Shown: positions 20,568 to 33,585, counted from the stretch's first letter. The stretch: 45,519 nt of DNA from Nemertoderma westbladi (GCA_032718475.1 JAUCBJ010005107.1:1-45519); one strand, 5' to 3'. A program made the numbers and translations. The notes: generated by a model from the letters alone, not told the origin.

Positions 20568-21294
20568 TATCCCTACACCCTATCCTACACGGCCCTACAC
20601 CTAGAATGCCCTATACATTTAGAGAAGGAAGCATCAGAGTATATATGAAAATATTTAATCGATAGTGTCTTGATATCTTATGGTGATGATCCACAAATTC
20701 GCATTCGATTAGTCATATTTATGTTATTTTATTAATTAATTTTAAGACCTTATAATTGGTATTTGAAATTTTATATATTCAAAAAGGCAATAATACACAC
20801 AAAAAGCAATTGAAGCGTAAGAAAGGTTCATTTAATATGATCTGTAAAATCAAAAATAATGTTTTGCGATTAAAAAAAATTACCATCCGCATAATACTGT
20901 AATAGAAGCTTGAACAATCCAACGCCCATATATCCGCTTTATCTCAACAAAATTTAATGGTACAGTATTTGGTGACAACATAGACAACATTTAGCGGTTT
21001 TCTTTGTTTGTTATTTTCTTGGTTCAATAGGCCGAATTAATATATTGTAATAATTTTGTTACAATTTTTTGTGACATAGTGTCTCAGCTTTAGTAATCAG
21101 AGGAATCAGCTTTGTTTAATTTTGATGATATTTGTTGTTTAAAATGTGTCAGCATTGTATTGGTTATCAGTGTTTTGTTGTGTGATTAATTTTGTGATTA
21201 CTTAAAGTAATTGTTTTGTATTGGGAAGGAACCATTAGTCCAGGTATAAGCGGAACCACCCCAACAATAGAAGGAGTGGGCTAAGCAACACAAA
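20568..21294. other. No gene seen
   Basis: AT-rich sequence with long T runs. No coding, RNA or clear repeat feature was recognised on either strand. Confidence 0.5.
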
Positions 21295-21990
21295 AAATAC
21301 ACGTTCGTGGGGCCTTCGCGCAGCACGAGGCCCAGTTATGAGATACAAATTAAAATTGAGCGACTGTATCACAAAATCAGGTTTTGAGAAATTTACCCAC
21401 ACCACCAATCAATCAAAGAAAGGGGGACAGTACGTGTTCACCCCTTTTAATCCCCCCCCCCCCCCCCACCACCCTTCCCAACCACCAATAAATAACCGCG
21501 ACATCTACCACCCACGGAAGGGTAGCACGAACTTATTTCCAATCGCACGTTCAATATGCAAAGCCAGATGGTTTATAGGAATATAATAAACGCAGTACTC
21601 GTATTCATTATAAGCCTCGTTGCGTTCGTCCTGTTTTGTATTTAAATATATTTCTTAAACGCAGGCTAGGACGTTCTTTATAATAATAATAACTAGGGAT
21701 GCGATCAATATGTGAAGCCAGGTGGTTTATATAATAATTTAGTCAACGCAGTACTCGTCTTCATTATATGCCTCGTTGCGCTCGTCGCTTGTCCTGTTTT
21801 GTTATAAAATATTTTTCCTAAACGCAGACTGACGATCTTTATACAGTTATAACTATATGCGAAGTTTCGAAACTGTGCGAGTAACTGTTGATACATCTAT
21901 GTGGATATGTGTGATATGTGGAGATGTGTGATACAACGCCAACGCATCTTATGCCGATGTAGTAATATGGGTATTGAAATAATATTAAAT
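21295..21990 (-). repeat. Dispersed repeat R1, inverted copy
   Basis: This is the reverse complement of 2276-2930 throughout. It includes the poly-C run at about 21452-21467 (poly-G in the other copy), the two tandem 150-bp units, and the block that ends ATGGGTATTGAAATAATATT. The two copies are about 19 kb apart and point in opposite directions. Confidence 0.8.
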
Positions 21991-22689
21991 TAATGTACAC
22001 TCTTAAAGCTGCAGCGAAAAAATGTAGCTAATTTCCTAGGTTACATATAAAATAATAATATTATTTTTAAGAACATTAATTTTACTACTTTGCAAAAATT
22101 CAATTAAAAAATAACCAGACATATACATTGTGGAATAAACTATTTCAGAAGCCTACACAACAGCCATGCCATGGATAGTATTTATGTTATGATATCTGTC
22201 ATTCACCTGAGATAGCAATACAACATTTATAGTGAATTTAAAGAATGCTGTCTGGGCTGGAATAGCAATACTGGTTGTATATTACTATTCCTCTCTGGTT
22301 AGTCTTAGCAACAACTCCCAGCCAGCAGCAGAGACTTGACCAATAATCATTCCCAGCAACTGGGAATGACACACACATCCCATCTATGTACCAGCATGTT
22401 GGCCAATAAATGAGCAGTATTTAATGAGAATAAATTTTTTTTGCCGTTTTAATTACTTTAGATCAATTAAAGACACAATTATTAAAGCAAATCACTTGAA
22501 CTAATTAAAAACTATAATAGAATGGCGTATGGGGATTACATCTGTATAATTTTTAATTATAATTATTTAAATCTTTTACTGTAAAACAATTAATTTCCTT
22601 TAAAAGGCAGGTTGAAAATGGTGTTTTTACCGTAATAACTTAATTAACTAATTAACTGCTATTATCTTAGCTTCTCGAAGGCCACACGG
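21991..22689. other. No gene seen
   Basis: AT-rich sequence. The only structure noticed is a short hairpin, CATTCCCAG...CTGGGAATG, near 22347-22369. Confidence 0.5.
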
Positions 22690-22875
22690 AAATTCTACTT
22701 GGAAAATTTCTAAACTTTTGCCAAACAACATGTGTACCAAGTTTGGATAGATTTCATCAAAGATTAGCCGAGTTATTAACGTTTAAAATTGAACACGACA
22801 GAACGACAGAACGACAGGTTGATTAATGGTACCACTACGCTAAGGCTCACTCACTTCGTGGCTCGCCCCACAGTA
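22690..22875 (-). repeat. Dispersed repeat R2, inverted copy
   Basis: Reverse complement of 3080-3310, with AAAATTTCTAAACTTTTGCC, CCAAGTTTGG, GAGTTATTAA and GGCTCGCCCCAC. Confidence 0.75.
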
Positions 22876-22919
22876 CAATAATAAATAATCAGATAATTGT
22901 GTCACGAACAAGTTTCAAC

Positions 22920-23255
22920 ATGCCATTCACATAACTAATTAAAGTAAATTATGTTTGAACGTTCATAAACGTTCAAACAACGTACATATTTAGGTATAAA
23001 AACTGAACGTAAAACTGAATGTAATTTGAACGTTCAATATTCGTTTGTTTTGGTTCATATTCAATTTCACATATTCAAGGACGTTTAATTACCTAATGTG
23101 AATGAACGTCACAATTTCTTAAATTATTCACAACGTCAGCAATTTTTACCTATTTTGAACGATATTTCATTGATGTTCAGATTCGCAGGAAAAAAGTACC
23201 AAATGTGAACGTTCAATTTCTTTCGTGGACGTCCTGTGCTACCTGGGTATATTGT
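22920..23255 (-). repeat. Dispersed repeat R5 with GAACGTTCAA palindromes
   Basis: It ends TGTGCTACCTGGGT, the complement of the start of the R5 copy at 8540. The decanucleotide palindrome GAACGTTCAA and related AACGTTCAAA words occur repeatedly. A non-coding transposable element is likely, of unknown class. Confidence 0.5.
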
Positions 23256-23703
23256 TCAGGTTTCGTAGAAGATTATTTTTAGAATACATTGCATATTTTT
23301 CGTGTTCGGTATAATAACTCAGTATACTTTTTGTTACGTGTTAGATATAAATATACTATAATATAGTTCAGTTCAGTTCAGTAATTAATCACAGGTACCG
23401 GTATCACATTAATCACAGATACCGATATCACGTACACAGTAGGCTACTGCACTCCTGCAACTTCAATCCTGCAATCAGGCTACCGGTCCTAGGGTATTTC
23501 TGTCCTTCCCTAAACTGCACAGTACAGCAGTATTATATTAACCCTCCGATCTGCTTGCCCCCTTGACTCCTTTCCTTCCGTAGTCCTTTCCTGCCCGCAT
23601 ACACTACATTCCCCCCTGTTTCCATAGAAACATACTGTACAACCAACCACCCTTGTCAATTTTAGTCATTTTACTTTCAGTTTGCAACTACTTCCAGTTT
23701 CGG
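23256..23703. other. No gene seen; short (GTTCA)n run
   Basis: A run of GTTCA pentamers sits near 23368-23382, followed by ACCGGTAT words. The last part may be the 3' non-coding end or LTR of the adjacent minus-strand Gypsy fragment, but no LTR partner is visible. Confidence 0.4.
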
Positions 23704-24640
23704 TTAGTTTCCGTATCCATAATAGTCTGGAGGGCGACTTGAGCGACCAGATCTAGTAGTGGTTGTGCCTGGTGTCAATTTCTCTACTCCGAGAGGGTCT
23801 GGGCCGGTCCCAATCTTTGGGTTGCTTTCTACAGTAGTACAACTTTCAGACACTTCATTGCTGTTTGTCTCCTGGTCAATATCGATATTATTCTGGTTGA
23901 ACGTTTGTGGGCTTGAGTACTCTCGAGGGAAGCTGGATTTGCCATAGATTTCGCATAGACTGACCATTGGTCTACTGCATGGACCGTTCCATCTGGTGGT
24001 ACATCGGACATGTTGGCCCGGTTTAATGTAAACCAAGTTTCCAATTCTAATGTTATGTCTAACGTTTTCCTCTTCTTCAGTTGTAATTAGGAGGTTTTTG
24101 TTGACTCCTGGAAGTTTTGTTTTTCGTAATGCCATTCCAGCAAAGCACTCTTCCTGAGGGGTCTGCTCCTATCCCCTGCCTTTCGTATTTATGATACCAA
24201 AATGTTGTTTGTTCCAGTGATTTTGCTGATTGGGAAGCCCATGCCTTGATTGTTCGGTGCACCCGCTCTTCTGGGTTTCCTTGTGGGTGGTAGGCACATA
24301 TGGGTACACGAGTAATTTCCCACTCCTGCAAGAATGACTTAAACTCCTTACTCTTGAATGCGGGCCCATCGTGCGGGCCCAATGCGAGTCCGCCATCGGC
24401 CAAAAAGACTTGCTGCAGTTGTGTAGTGACTGAGTTTGTCTTCTCATATTTGCAACACGTCGGCAGATGGTGTAATTTTGGGGCAGATTGGTGTAATTGG
24501 TTTCTGATCCTCATATTCAGTGAAGTCAACTGAGATTCGACTCCAGGGTTTACTGACCTTGGTTGTCCCTGGTTTTAACTGTACTGGAGCTGGGTCTATA
24601 CTATTACACTGATCACATTCACTACACATTTTCTGTATGA
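23704..24640 (-). pseudogene. Ty3/Gypsy integrase and C-terminal pol fragment
   Basis: Minus-strand frames, broken by at least two shifts, read as the integrase end of a Gypsy polyprotein. First come CSECDQC and KPWSRISVDF (zinc-binding end and first catalytic Asp). Next come HDGPAFKSKEF and AYHPQGNPEERVHRTIK (the second Asp region and the Glu), then a tail with TRSGRSSRPPDYYGYGN before the stop at 23704. The usual Asp-Asn-Gly-Pro of the second site reads His-Asp-Gly-Pro, so the aligned catalytic Asp is lost. Everything upstream of the integrase zinc-binding end is gone; repeat R4 abuts at 24640. This is a dead fragment. Confidence 0.8.
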
Positions 24641-24944
24641 GGTTACCATGGACCCCACCCTCTCTACCGGCCTATATGAGGTCCTGTCTCCCCCTCCTGT
24701 TCCCGCTACCATCAAGGGATATACTACTGTATTTAACTTTTTTAATTTTATTTTCTCATTCAGTTTCGTTTGTCCTATATTAGATTAGATCATCTTGTTA
24801 TAGTAAATAAAACAAATAAATAAAATACTTACTGGTGGTCAAACTGAAACCTTCTCGTCAAATGTGAATGGGTCACTATAAATTCCAAATCTTGATGTTT
24901 TATCACTTAATTAAATCCAGTGTCAATATCCTTTTGAGTGAAAT
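24641..24944. repeat. Dispersed repeat R4, second copy
   Basis: It matches 4895-5156 plus 5851-5905 without the solo LTR, so it serves as a paralogous empty site. It is cut at 24944 by another LTR of the same broad family. Confidence 0.8.
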
Positions 24945-26040
24945 TGTAAAAGCTTTTGCGGACAAAATAAGTCATTTTGAGCAATGCGCTGAAATACTCT
25001 AAAAGACTTATAAACTTATGCAACTACGCGTCTGTCCAAACTCAGAGCTGAGATGACGAAATCTACCAGCTGTTTCTTTGTGTAAAGGATCTGTGTTAGT
25101 TGTTGATATATTTCAGCCAATCAGAGCGATCTCCCTTTACCTGTGCTCTGTAGCCTATGTAAAATGACGCAATGCGGCAAATTTATCAGAATTAATTCAT
25201 TCTGATTTTCTGGCTCTGTTCTGACTTCGCCCGAAAAACATCAGTGGCTTGAGATGGGTCATAAGAACGCAAATCTATTAACAACAAAACACTGCATTTC
25301 ATACATTTCAAACGTATCAAACTTTCATATTATACCACATATCATCGCAATTCTGAATTCTGATACTGCAACACTGCTGTTGCGCCGCTAACACCGTTTT
25401 TTACTGTTTTATACTATTATTAGCTGTTGTTATATATTAATGGATGTTATATTTGGAGAATACTGATGAATAATCGTTAAATCCCCCTGAACTTTCTTAA
25501 TTACTGAGGTAAGCAGAAGGATGTATCAGTAGCAATTGTGGCTCAATTTATAGTGGTCTGTATGAATTTAATGCTATTTCATAACCTCAAGGTATGTGAG
25601 TTGCAATCCTCCTTATATATGACTAAAATCGGTGACAGTCGGCAAATCAGTGTGTGTTAGTGTGATTATTGGTACAGAAGTTGAGTGTGAAGGTTAATAA
25701 AGCATTCCTAAAGAATGCGTCATTTGCAAAATATCACGGCCACTCATTGTAATTAGTGTCAGACATAACTCTGAGTGATACTTAAAGCGCCACGGCCCAA
25801 CGGAACTGTTAATATTTCCCTGAAAGTAAATATAGTTGCTGGAGATTATATAGTAGTGATCAATCGAATAATACAAAATAGCCTACTCATCTCTCTACAA
25901 AAGAATCCAGTCTCCCACACCCGTGGGTCATACGCCGTGCTAGACTGGCTTCAGCTGATGTCAATTAGTACGGGCGATTATCAACTCATAAGACACTTAA
26001 ATTAGCAGGTTAAACTGTTAAAGGTCTAAAAGCGCGAACA
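24945..26040 (+). repeat. 5' LTR of the composite element
   Basis: TG...CA ends: it starts TGTAAAAGCTTTTGCG, close to the start of the 1,236-bp LTRs, and ends AAGCGCGAACA. Its 3' part (about 25740-26040) is the complement of the solo LTR's left part at 5157-5460. The length is 1,096 bp. It is clearly diverged from the young LTRs, which fits an older insertion. Confidence 0.85.
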
Positions 26041-27813
26041 TTTATAGATTTTCTCTTTTTATTGCTCAGTAGGCAATAAACCCTACCGTACCGGTCGAAT
26101 GGTAACCTAGGCTCAGCGGTACCGGTCCGGTACCATATAGCAGTATTACTTCGATTGTGAAATATTGTATATCGTGGGCTGTTAGAGAATTAGGGATTGA
26201 TCACCCCTTATTTCTTGTATGGTTTACTTATTTCTGTTGGCTTTATTTATCTGTAAGTGTAGTATCGAGCAGGCTGAATTACAGGCTCATAGGCTGAATT
26301 GTTGCCTGATTGTTGTTAGGTCTGAAGTGGATTACAGTGTGTGTAGGTTATTTGTCCAATAAAGTGCTAGTTAGGAAGTGGTGGCTTCCAAAGTTGTAAG
26401 GTAAATCCCCCTCTAAAGAATAAGTCGTACTACGTAGTCTAGAACGCTTACTAACTAACAATTTTGGAGACTGCATATACTGTGGTTTATTTTAGGCTTG
26501 GCGGTAGTCTGTCAGCATTTTTGGTCTGTGTTTTGTTTAAATAGTCTGTACAGGTAGCGTAATATTATTATTCAGAGTTTATGCAAGTAATTTATACCAT
26601 CATGTCACCAAGTTTATTCCTTACAGTAATTCTGCTTGTTATGCATACCGTAATAGTTATAAATTAACCCCGGTACTACTTCAGGACTGCTTGGCATAGG
26701 ACAGACTGGTGATTTCTTTAGCATCGGATGAGTAAGCCTAAATACTCCGGTCACTCCAGCAGATGCTGTGGTTCTTTTAGCTGTTCACGTATATTTAACT
26801 GCAAGTTATATGTTGTATAAGTGCTAGTATCTAATCTAGGGTTTAGAGTACAGCACTTTCCTGAAAGTTAATTTAGTGTGTACGCAGTATATTTGTGTTG
26901 TAACGTGGTTAATAGGTCTGTTAGCATAGGCTTCGATAATTAATCTCTAGGTATAGGACACTCTGGGTACGTTTGTTTATAGTGTAGACTATAAGCCGTC
27001 ATACGGTGGCATTTCCTTATCTGGACAACACAACGTATAGAATACTACTTTATTGGTTTCAAAATTCCTAAATTCCCTATCAGTCTGTAAGAACCAGAAA
27101 TTCAAAATTTTTGTTAGTCTGGTTTGTAAAATTCTTGTAAAATTACCCTAAAAAATTGTACATGTAACTTTGTTTATTGTTTGCTTAGAGATTGTGTAAT
27201 ATCAACCCGATACGTAAGTAATTTGTAGTGATAAGTAACTTAGTTAATTAGAACTATCAGTATTTAGTGTCTAACAAGTAGCACTCCACTGAGAGCGTCA
27301 AACCTCTGTGTAGTGACTTCGTACTCAGAAATAATAACATCTATTTCAATAATTGACAAAACCCATTACGGGTACATATATATTTGTAAATTTAACTCAA
27401 TCAGATTTATAAATTAGTAGGCCTGTTAGAATCAATTAGGTCTTAATATCAGTTGAACCTATTGCTTAATATCAGTAATAGAGTAAAGGGGAAATAATTC
27501 CTAAAATCGGATATAATCAGTTATTATTTAATTATTGATAATATCGGTGTCTACAGTAAGCTTATTATACATTTATATAACTTAGGCTAAACCCATATAC
27601 CGGCATTCAGTGATTAATATCAGTCTGTATCTGTAGTCTTAGTAATACTGTTATATATACTATAGAGTGTATACTGGTATTATAACACTTGTTATCTACC
27701 CACGTTACATTGAGTAACAATATTTGGTAACTATAAGACTGACAGTTGATAATGATTTACCTTAGACTTACTTTAACTGTTGTTATAGTGATAGGCATTC
27801 AACTGTGATAATT
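26041..27813 (+). other. 5' leader of the composite element
   Basis: Collinear with the 17008-19225 leader on the other strand, for example GCAGATGCTGTGGTTCTTTTAG near 26760 and TTGACAAAACCCATTACGGG near 27350. It has one copy of the unit that is duplicated in the young element. No open frame of note. Confidence 0.7.
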
Positions 27814-30800
27814 ATGTCTGATCCAAAACAGATACTTTCAGATAGCCTCTTGGGACAGACAATCTCTGACCCAGATCAAAGTATAGAAAGGACCCGACCG
27901 AGGTCTAAGTCCCCACCTACTGTAAGAAAGGCCATCCCTACAGTAATGGTGTAGGACCCTAGGTTAGTGGAGCACCATAGGTCTATTATAGGCACTAGCT
28001 AAGTTAAGTTAAGCTAAGCCAAGTTAAGCGAGACCAAGCGACGGCTGCAGAACAGCGGCGGCACCCTGACCGGGAATTTATCTCTAAACAACCCTGTGAC
28101 CCTAGTTCCAGTACCGAAGAGTTAACGCCCGAGACTGGTTCATGGATGGAAGAGGTGGTTTACTCTGACCCACTCCTGATTATTCCTGGGGTAGTGCTCA
28201 CTCGAGTTCTTCTAGCCATAGAAAGAACATCAAGCGGACTGGACAAGAAATAAGCGGTCAACCCCGGATACCCTCTCGAGGAATTTTAGTCTATTGTGGA
28301 AACTCAATGGAACTTTCCCGGACACGGACTACCATTTAACTTCTCAGAAGCTGCCTGGAAAGACCTACATCAGATGGGCATAGTTCGAGATACCAGAGAT
28401 CCCGCTGTAGGGAAGAGGTCGGCAGCCGGATATGTCCAGGGATTCTTCAACTCCTTAGGACAAATAGAAACGCAGTTACTCCGAGGGCAACTGGGACCAC
28501 TCGAGCAGGGAGAACTGCTATATCAAGTAAGAGAATGGATACTAAGGATTAGATTATATTAGATCAGTGTTCAAAGAAGCTTCAAAGATAAGTCAAGAAA
28601 CATCACTACAAGTGTCAGTAAAGACCTGGTTCCAACGAGTCAATGTTAAAGTCCAGGGAACAACCAAGTGGTAGGCTCAGTTGGCAGAACAACTAGTCTA
28701 CTGAGAATCCACGATGCAGTCACTTCTCATGGGGAAAGCAACGCAGTATCTGAAAAACCTCCGAAAAAAGATGCTATTGACATCTATTTATCTGATTACC
28801 AACGATTCATAGGTGACAAAGAGCTAAGGAGACGTCTAGCGGGACTTCACCCCAACAGTGAAGCAGCCAACTTAATCCTAGACGCATTGAATGCTGTGAT
28901 GCAAGCGGCAGAGCAGGCTAAAATAGATGAAAGCGTTCTCATCGCTTTAGACAAGGAGGAACAAGTAAAGAAAGGATTAATAGAAGAAAGGAAAAGAGCT
29001 GCCGCCGCTGAAGCCGAACTTAAAGCTGCAGCAGCAGAAGTCAAATGGAAAGCTGCAGCGGCAGCGGCAGCGGCAGAAGTCGAACTGAAAGCTGCAGCGG
29101 CAGAGGTCGAGCGGAAGGTTGCAGCGGCAGCAGCAGAAGTCGAATAGAAAGCTGCAGCGGCAGAAGTCGAACTTAAGGCTGCCACAACAGAAGTTGAAAG
29201 AAAGGCAACTGAAGCCAAAGCATAACTAGAGTTAGAGACCATTCAAGCGAGACAAGATTTCTTAAGTAAATAAAGGGCAGCGACTCAAATGCAATACCTA
29301 AGTCGATCTACCCCTAAAAGACATGGATTTAATACCTCCTCGGACGAAGGTACTACCACTGATTCCGAGTGTAGAAGTAACAAATCCCATTCAAACGGAA
29401 GTAGAAGAGTGCCCCTAGGACATAAGTTACCTAACTTGCCCCCCCCCCCTCCCCCCCCCCCCCCCCCGTGAGAAGGGAATTAGCTAGCGCAGACTTAAGA
29501 ACTGGAGAGTCAATAACTCAAGTTATACAATCAATACTATAATGGATGAGCCAGAAATAATTAGGCCTGCTATCAATAGTACTGCTTTAATGGAGACCCC
29601 TTTGCTGCCTGAAAACAATTCTGAGTTCCCTTTACACAGTACCAAACTTCCCTTGACCAGTAGACAAATACCCGAGTCCCGAGGTATGGAAACAGAACGC
29701 AAAATGTTCTGGAAGGGACTGTCCCCTGTAGCCCCGATGAGTCATCCAGCTACTACATTGGCGGCTCCCACACCTGCGGTTGAGTGGATGGAGGAGGGGC
29801 GGCGGGAGATGAGAGAGTTGCTTGGGCACTTAGCCCAAACAAAGGCCCAATCCACTGAGCAAGTCAGGGATTTGGAAGGAACTGTCAAATTATTAAAGGG
29901 AACAGTATGGGACAGTAAAATAGAGTTGCAAGAAGTGCAGCAACACATCGCTCTAGAGCACGATAAATTAGTAAATATACAAATGGGTATACCACCACCC
30001 CCAATAACGGTGGTATCAGCCCTTTAGGCCTGAATTACCTCATGCGCAAGGTGTGGAGCCTACACGCATCTATACTGCTAGTGAAGTAGAAACTCCTATA
30101 GTAAACCATGTTAATAATATTAATAAACCAGTTGATAATGATATCCCATACCGATCTGATAATAATCCAAGAAATTTATATACCAATAATTCGATATTAA
30201 ATAGTACAATGGCTCAAGAGAGTTTCACGCGTCAGATGGCTAGGATGGAAGCTCGTCAAGCTGTAAAGGTGGGAGAGGTTGTCAAGTTCAATGGAGATGA
30301 GATGAAGTGGTTACCTTTTAATTAATATTACAAAGATAACATACAATACTCTGTACTATCCAACGGAGAAAAACTATGATTCCTCATCGAGTGCTTGGAA
30401 TGTCCTCCCAAGTTAATGGCGTTAAAGTTTATTGGACATCCTGATGGATGAAGACAAGTCTGGGATACACTTAACATCAGGTATGGTAATAGGACTAACA
30501 TAGCTAGATATCTGTATGCAAAATTAGTAGCACCCAGGAAGTTTCCTAGCAATGGGATTATAGAGTTTTCCGATGAGATTCAGGATATCTGTAGACAGTT
30601 AGACTGGTTGGATAAATCTCATGAATACCAATGTTCTATGGAGGTAGGAGCTGTAGCGTCAACTTTGCCAAAGGGCGGAGTAGGTACTCGTTGGGACAAA
30701 AAGATTTTATACTTTATGGACCAACATCAGAGAGATCCAACCATGGCGGACATTATGTTGTTCTTAAATGGAGAGGTAAGATTACAGCTAATTAAACAGT

Positions 30801-31324
30801 CTAGAGAGAAGACTCCAGAAACCAAGATGAGTGAGAAACCTGTTGCTAGGAGAAAGATAACACCAGTATGTTATACTGAGTATAAGAGTCAAACGTCCTA
30901 TGATGTGGACAGCAGCAAGGACACCGAAGAGATTTATTATACGAGTAAAGGTAAGGACATAGGAAAACCCAAGGTTTGACCTAATAACAAGGGAGAACAA
31001 CTTAGAACTCCTCCTACGTCTCCTAAGAGAATTCCTGGTTGGAAGACTGAGGAAAGAACTCATGTACAAAACACCATGCATACAAAGGTAAGTAACATAA
31101 AACCTAAGTATGTATTGCGCGAAGGGCCCCACCACTTAAGTAGGTGTGAGGAATTCTTAAAGAAAGAACTAAAGGATAGGCGTAGTGTAACTTGGGATAA
31201 AAGGTTTACAACTGCCTCCAGAGGGGACATCAAAGGAGAACCTGTTACTCCTATGCGATGTACGCTAAGTGTGGAGCGAAACACCATATCCTACTGCACA
31301 CCGAGTTTGATAAGGTACGCGACG
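27814..31324 (+). pseudogene. Gag of the first BEL/Pao type, broken
   Basis: It starts MSDPKQILSDSLL, parallel to the intact gag at 17007. Collinearity breaks near codon 16 and resumes at about 28740 with AVSEKPPKKDAIDIYLSDYQ. The Ala/Glu coiled coil follows (28990-29220) with stops inside it, then a poly-C run at 29440-29467, then DUF1759-like sequence (VKFNGDEMKWLPF at about 30280; STLPKGGVGTRWDKK at about 30660). The last recognisable part is a zinc-knuckle remnant, AKCGAKHHILLH, at about 31262. Many stops and frameshifts make it non-functional. The protease and all of pol that should follow are deleted. Confidence 0.85.
27870..28735 (+). other. Segment inserted in the broken gag, coding-like, unknown
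   Basis: About 870 bp that have no counterpart in the intact gag separate its first 16 codons from the rest. It includes an open frame at 28296-28562 (starts METQWNFPGHG, has GYVQGFFNSLGQ and LEQGELLYQVREW) that resembles no family I know. The base composition is richer in G+C than the leader. It may be a lineage-specific gag N-terminus or an insertion. Confidence 0.4.
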
Positions 31325-32439
31325 CGAGTCAACATACGACGGAAGATGCTGGACGTTATATCAAACCACCGATGTCCGAGGCGCAGCTTAAACGTGAATT
31401 GGACTATAGAAAATTCACGGCACGCTATACGTATCGCAATTGTACATATATGGACTTCTTGACTACTGGTTATCCTATCGATTTACACAATGCGGACGAT
31501 GTGGATACCGAAAGGGAGATGATTTTATTTAAATATCACTCGCAGCGGAGTTGGAACGACAAACTGAGAATCGAACATGAAAATTATATTCGAAACCGAC
31601 TTGAAAGAGTAGATGTTGAAGAACCAGACAAGCGTACTAACTTTTACAAATATTTAGAGTTCCTGAGAGAAACTTATCTCAATGTAGCTAGTCAACAAAA
31701 TCTAGAAACTCGATATCCACAAGGTATACATCCTAATCCTATGATGGAACTTAAACAATTGTATTTTACATGATATATCTTACCGCTAATTGACCCCTAC
31801 CTGTTATACCGGATAGCTTCGAACAGATGGAGGAATATTATAAAACGGGAGAAAAGTCGCTAGTGTTTCCTTTACAAGATGTGCGTCTTTGGTATTACTG
31901 CGATGAATGCCCTAGACCCAATCAACAAACGGAATGCCATAAACACCCGCAGAGACGTTGCACTAAACATAGTTTCACTCGCTATACTTACGGGAGTTTT
32001 GAGCGAAACCTGTTCGACGTTGCCACCCACGCTCGCTCGACTCAAACGATCCTTAAGTAAACCTTTGATCAGAGTTCCGGAATACTTGGTCAGACCTCCT
32101 TATTCCCCAGTCCGACCACAGACTCTCGACCCTAACAGTATGACAGACCCTCCTGAGTTGTACTCGTTGTTCAAAGATCTGGTGCTACCCGAACAATTAG
32201 TCGGTGGCACTCCTGTTGTGGGCTCCTTGGATATTTGCCCATCCTACCTAGCCGGATTAGAACGCAGACATCTAATATCTCCGTTCAACCCATATAATCG
32301 TCCCGGTTTGACTCCAATACAACCTGTCACCGAGGTGGAGAAAAGTGTCATACGGAACGCACTGGACGCAATTCGGCAAAAGATCGGAAAGGGAACCTAT
32401 GATTGTTTAGACAAATGTAGACTACATGGACTACAGTAG
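31325..32439 (+). pseudogene. Accessory ORF, second copy (N-terminus deleted)
   Basis: Homologous to 9945-11229 on the other strand. The first part stays open to 31773 and carries RYIKPPM, ELDYRKFTARY, FLTTGYPIDLH and NYIRNRLERVD. After shifts near 31780 and 32010 it continues with VRLWYYCDECPRP, ECHKHP, LIRVPEYLV, LYSLFKDLVLPEQ and CPSYLAGLE. The Cys/His cluster (CDEC, ECHKH) looks like a possible metal site, but two of its cysteines are not kept in the other copy. The gag zinc-knuckle remnant runs straight into it, showing a deletion. The homology ends at about 32425, where a second gag begins. Function unknown. Confidence 0.6.
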
Positions 32440-33585
32440 ACGGTGGGGTCGTACTCCGGGAGATTGCCATCACCCCGGAGAAACACAACCTGATGAAATA
32501 TACCACACACCGGGAGAGGGATACAGAGTGTACCGGTACGAGGATGAAGACAGGAGAGGGGATCTGAGAGAAACTTCCCATCGGAACTTAGCTGCCGATT
32601 GAGAATATGGTAGTCACGGGGAGGCCCGACAGGTGAACCACACCCAACAACAAAAGAGTCTGTATTCCTACCATCGAGCGCGCTGGAAGTGCAAGCGATG
32701 GGAATGGCAATACTCATCGACGCGCTGAAGACTAGGGTCGAGCTGCCGCCAGTGGAGCCCTTCAAGTTTGATGGGAGTAAGCCGGAGGAATATCTGCAAT
32801 TCCGGCGTATGTACAGCAATGAAATCTTAACGAAAAACCTGACGCAGGTGGAGTGCCTTAAACATCTACAAGTCTACACAGGGGGGCCAGCATACGACAT
32901 CATGAGACAATACCAAGGTATTGAAGGAGGATTCACGACTGCATGGCGAGCCCTGGACAGGGAATTCGGGCATCCTGCGAAGATTATCCGACAAACCTTA
33001 AGGGGAATAACATCAGGCGGACTTCAGGACAACCCTGTCAGCATCAAAACCTTCGCCAACAAAGTAGAAAAGGCGCTAATAGTATTAAAGACCCTGGATG
33101 CACCTTACGAACTCAATGCATCAAACAACATCACTACAATAGCGCAGGCACTGCCGATCTGGCTGAGAAACAAGTGGATTAAGATCGCTTTCTCCACCCG
33201 AGAGAGGAATGGTGCGGAGCCAGGGCTGGAGGAAATGTGGAACTTCCTTCACTACGAAGCGGAAATCATCACAGACCCAGTCTATAGTGAGGACAGTCTC
33301 GGTAAGGTACTGAAAGCGGAATGCAGCCGATCTAAACGAGAACATAGTTCGGCGGATGCGCTATACAAGGAACGCTACAATCCCAATTACAAATCTCAAT
33401 TGCATAGAAACGGGTTCCACAAGACCATAGACTGCAAGCATTGGCAGGCGTTACTTAAACAATATCGGGCAGCCTACACTGGTAAGAATGGACTATGTCA
33501 TCGATGCGTGGTAGGAGGGCACAGATTTGCCGAGTGCAAGGAACCTCCAGTAAAATACGACGAGGTTGATGGAAATGGAGGCTAA
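32426..33585 (+). pseudogene. Gag of a second BEL/Pao lineage
   Basis: An ATG at 32426 (MDYSRRWGRTPGD) opens a frame that continues to 33585 with a single in-frame TGA near 32599. After the stop it reads on through SALEVQAMGM and the capsid-type DUF1759 region (FKFDGSKPEEYLQFRRMY; TLDAPYELNASNNITTIA). A zinc knuckle with CHRCVVGGHRFAEC follows at about 33497-33540. It is clearly different from the gag at 12877-17007: shorter, with no Ala/Glu coiled coil. The family normally forms the virus-like particle. It could be nearly intact apart from the one stop. Confidence 0.8.
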
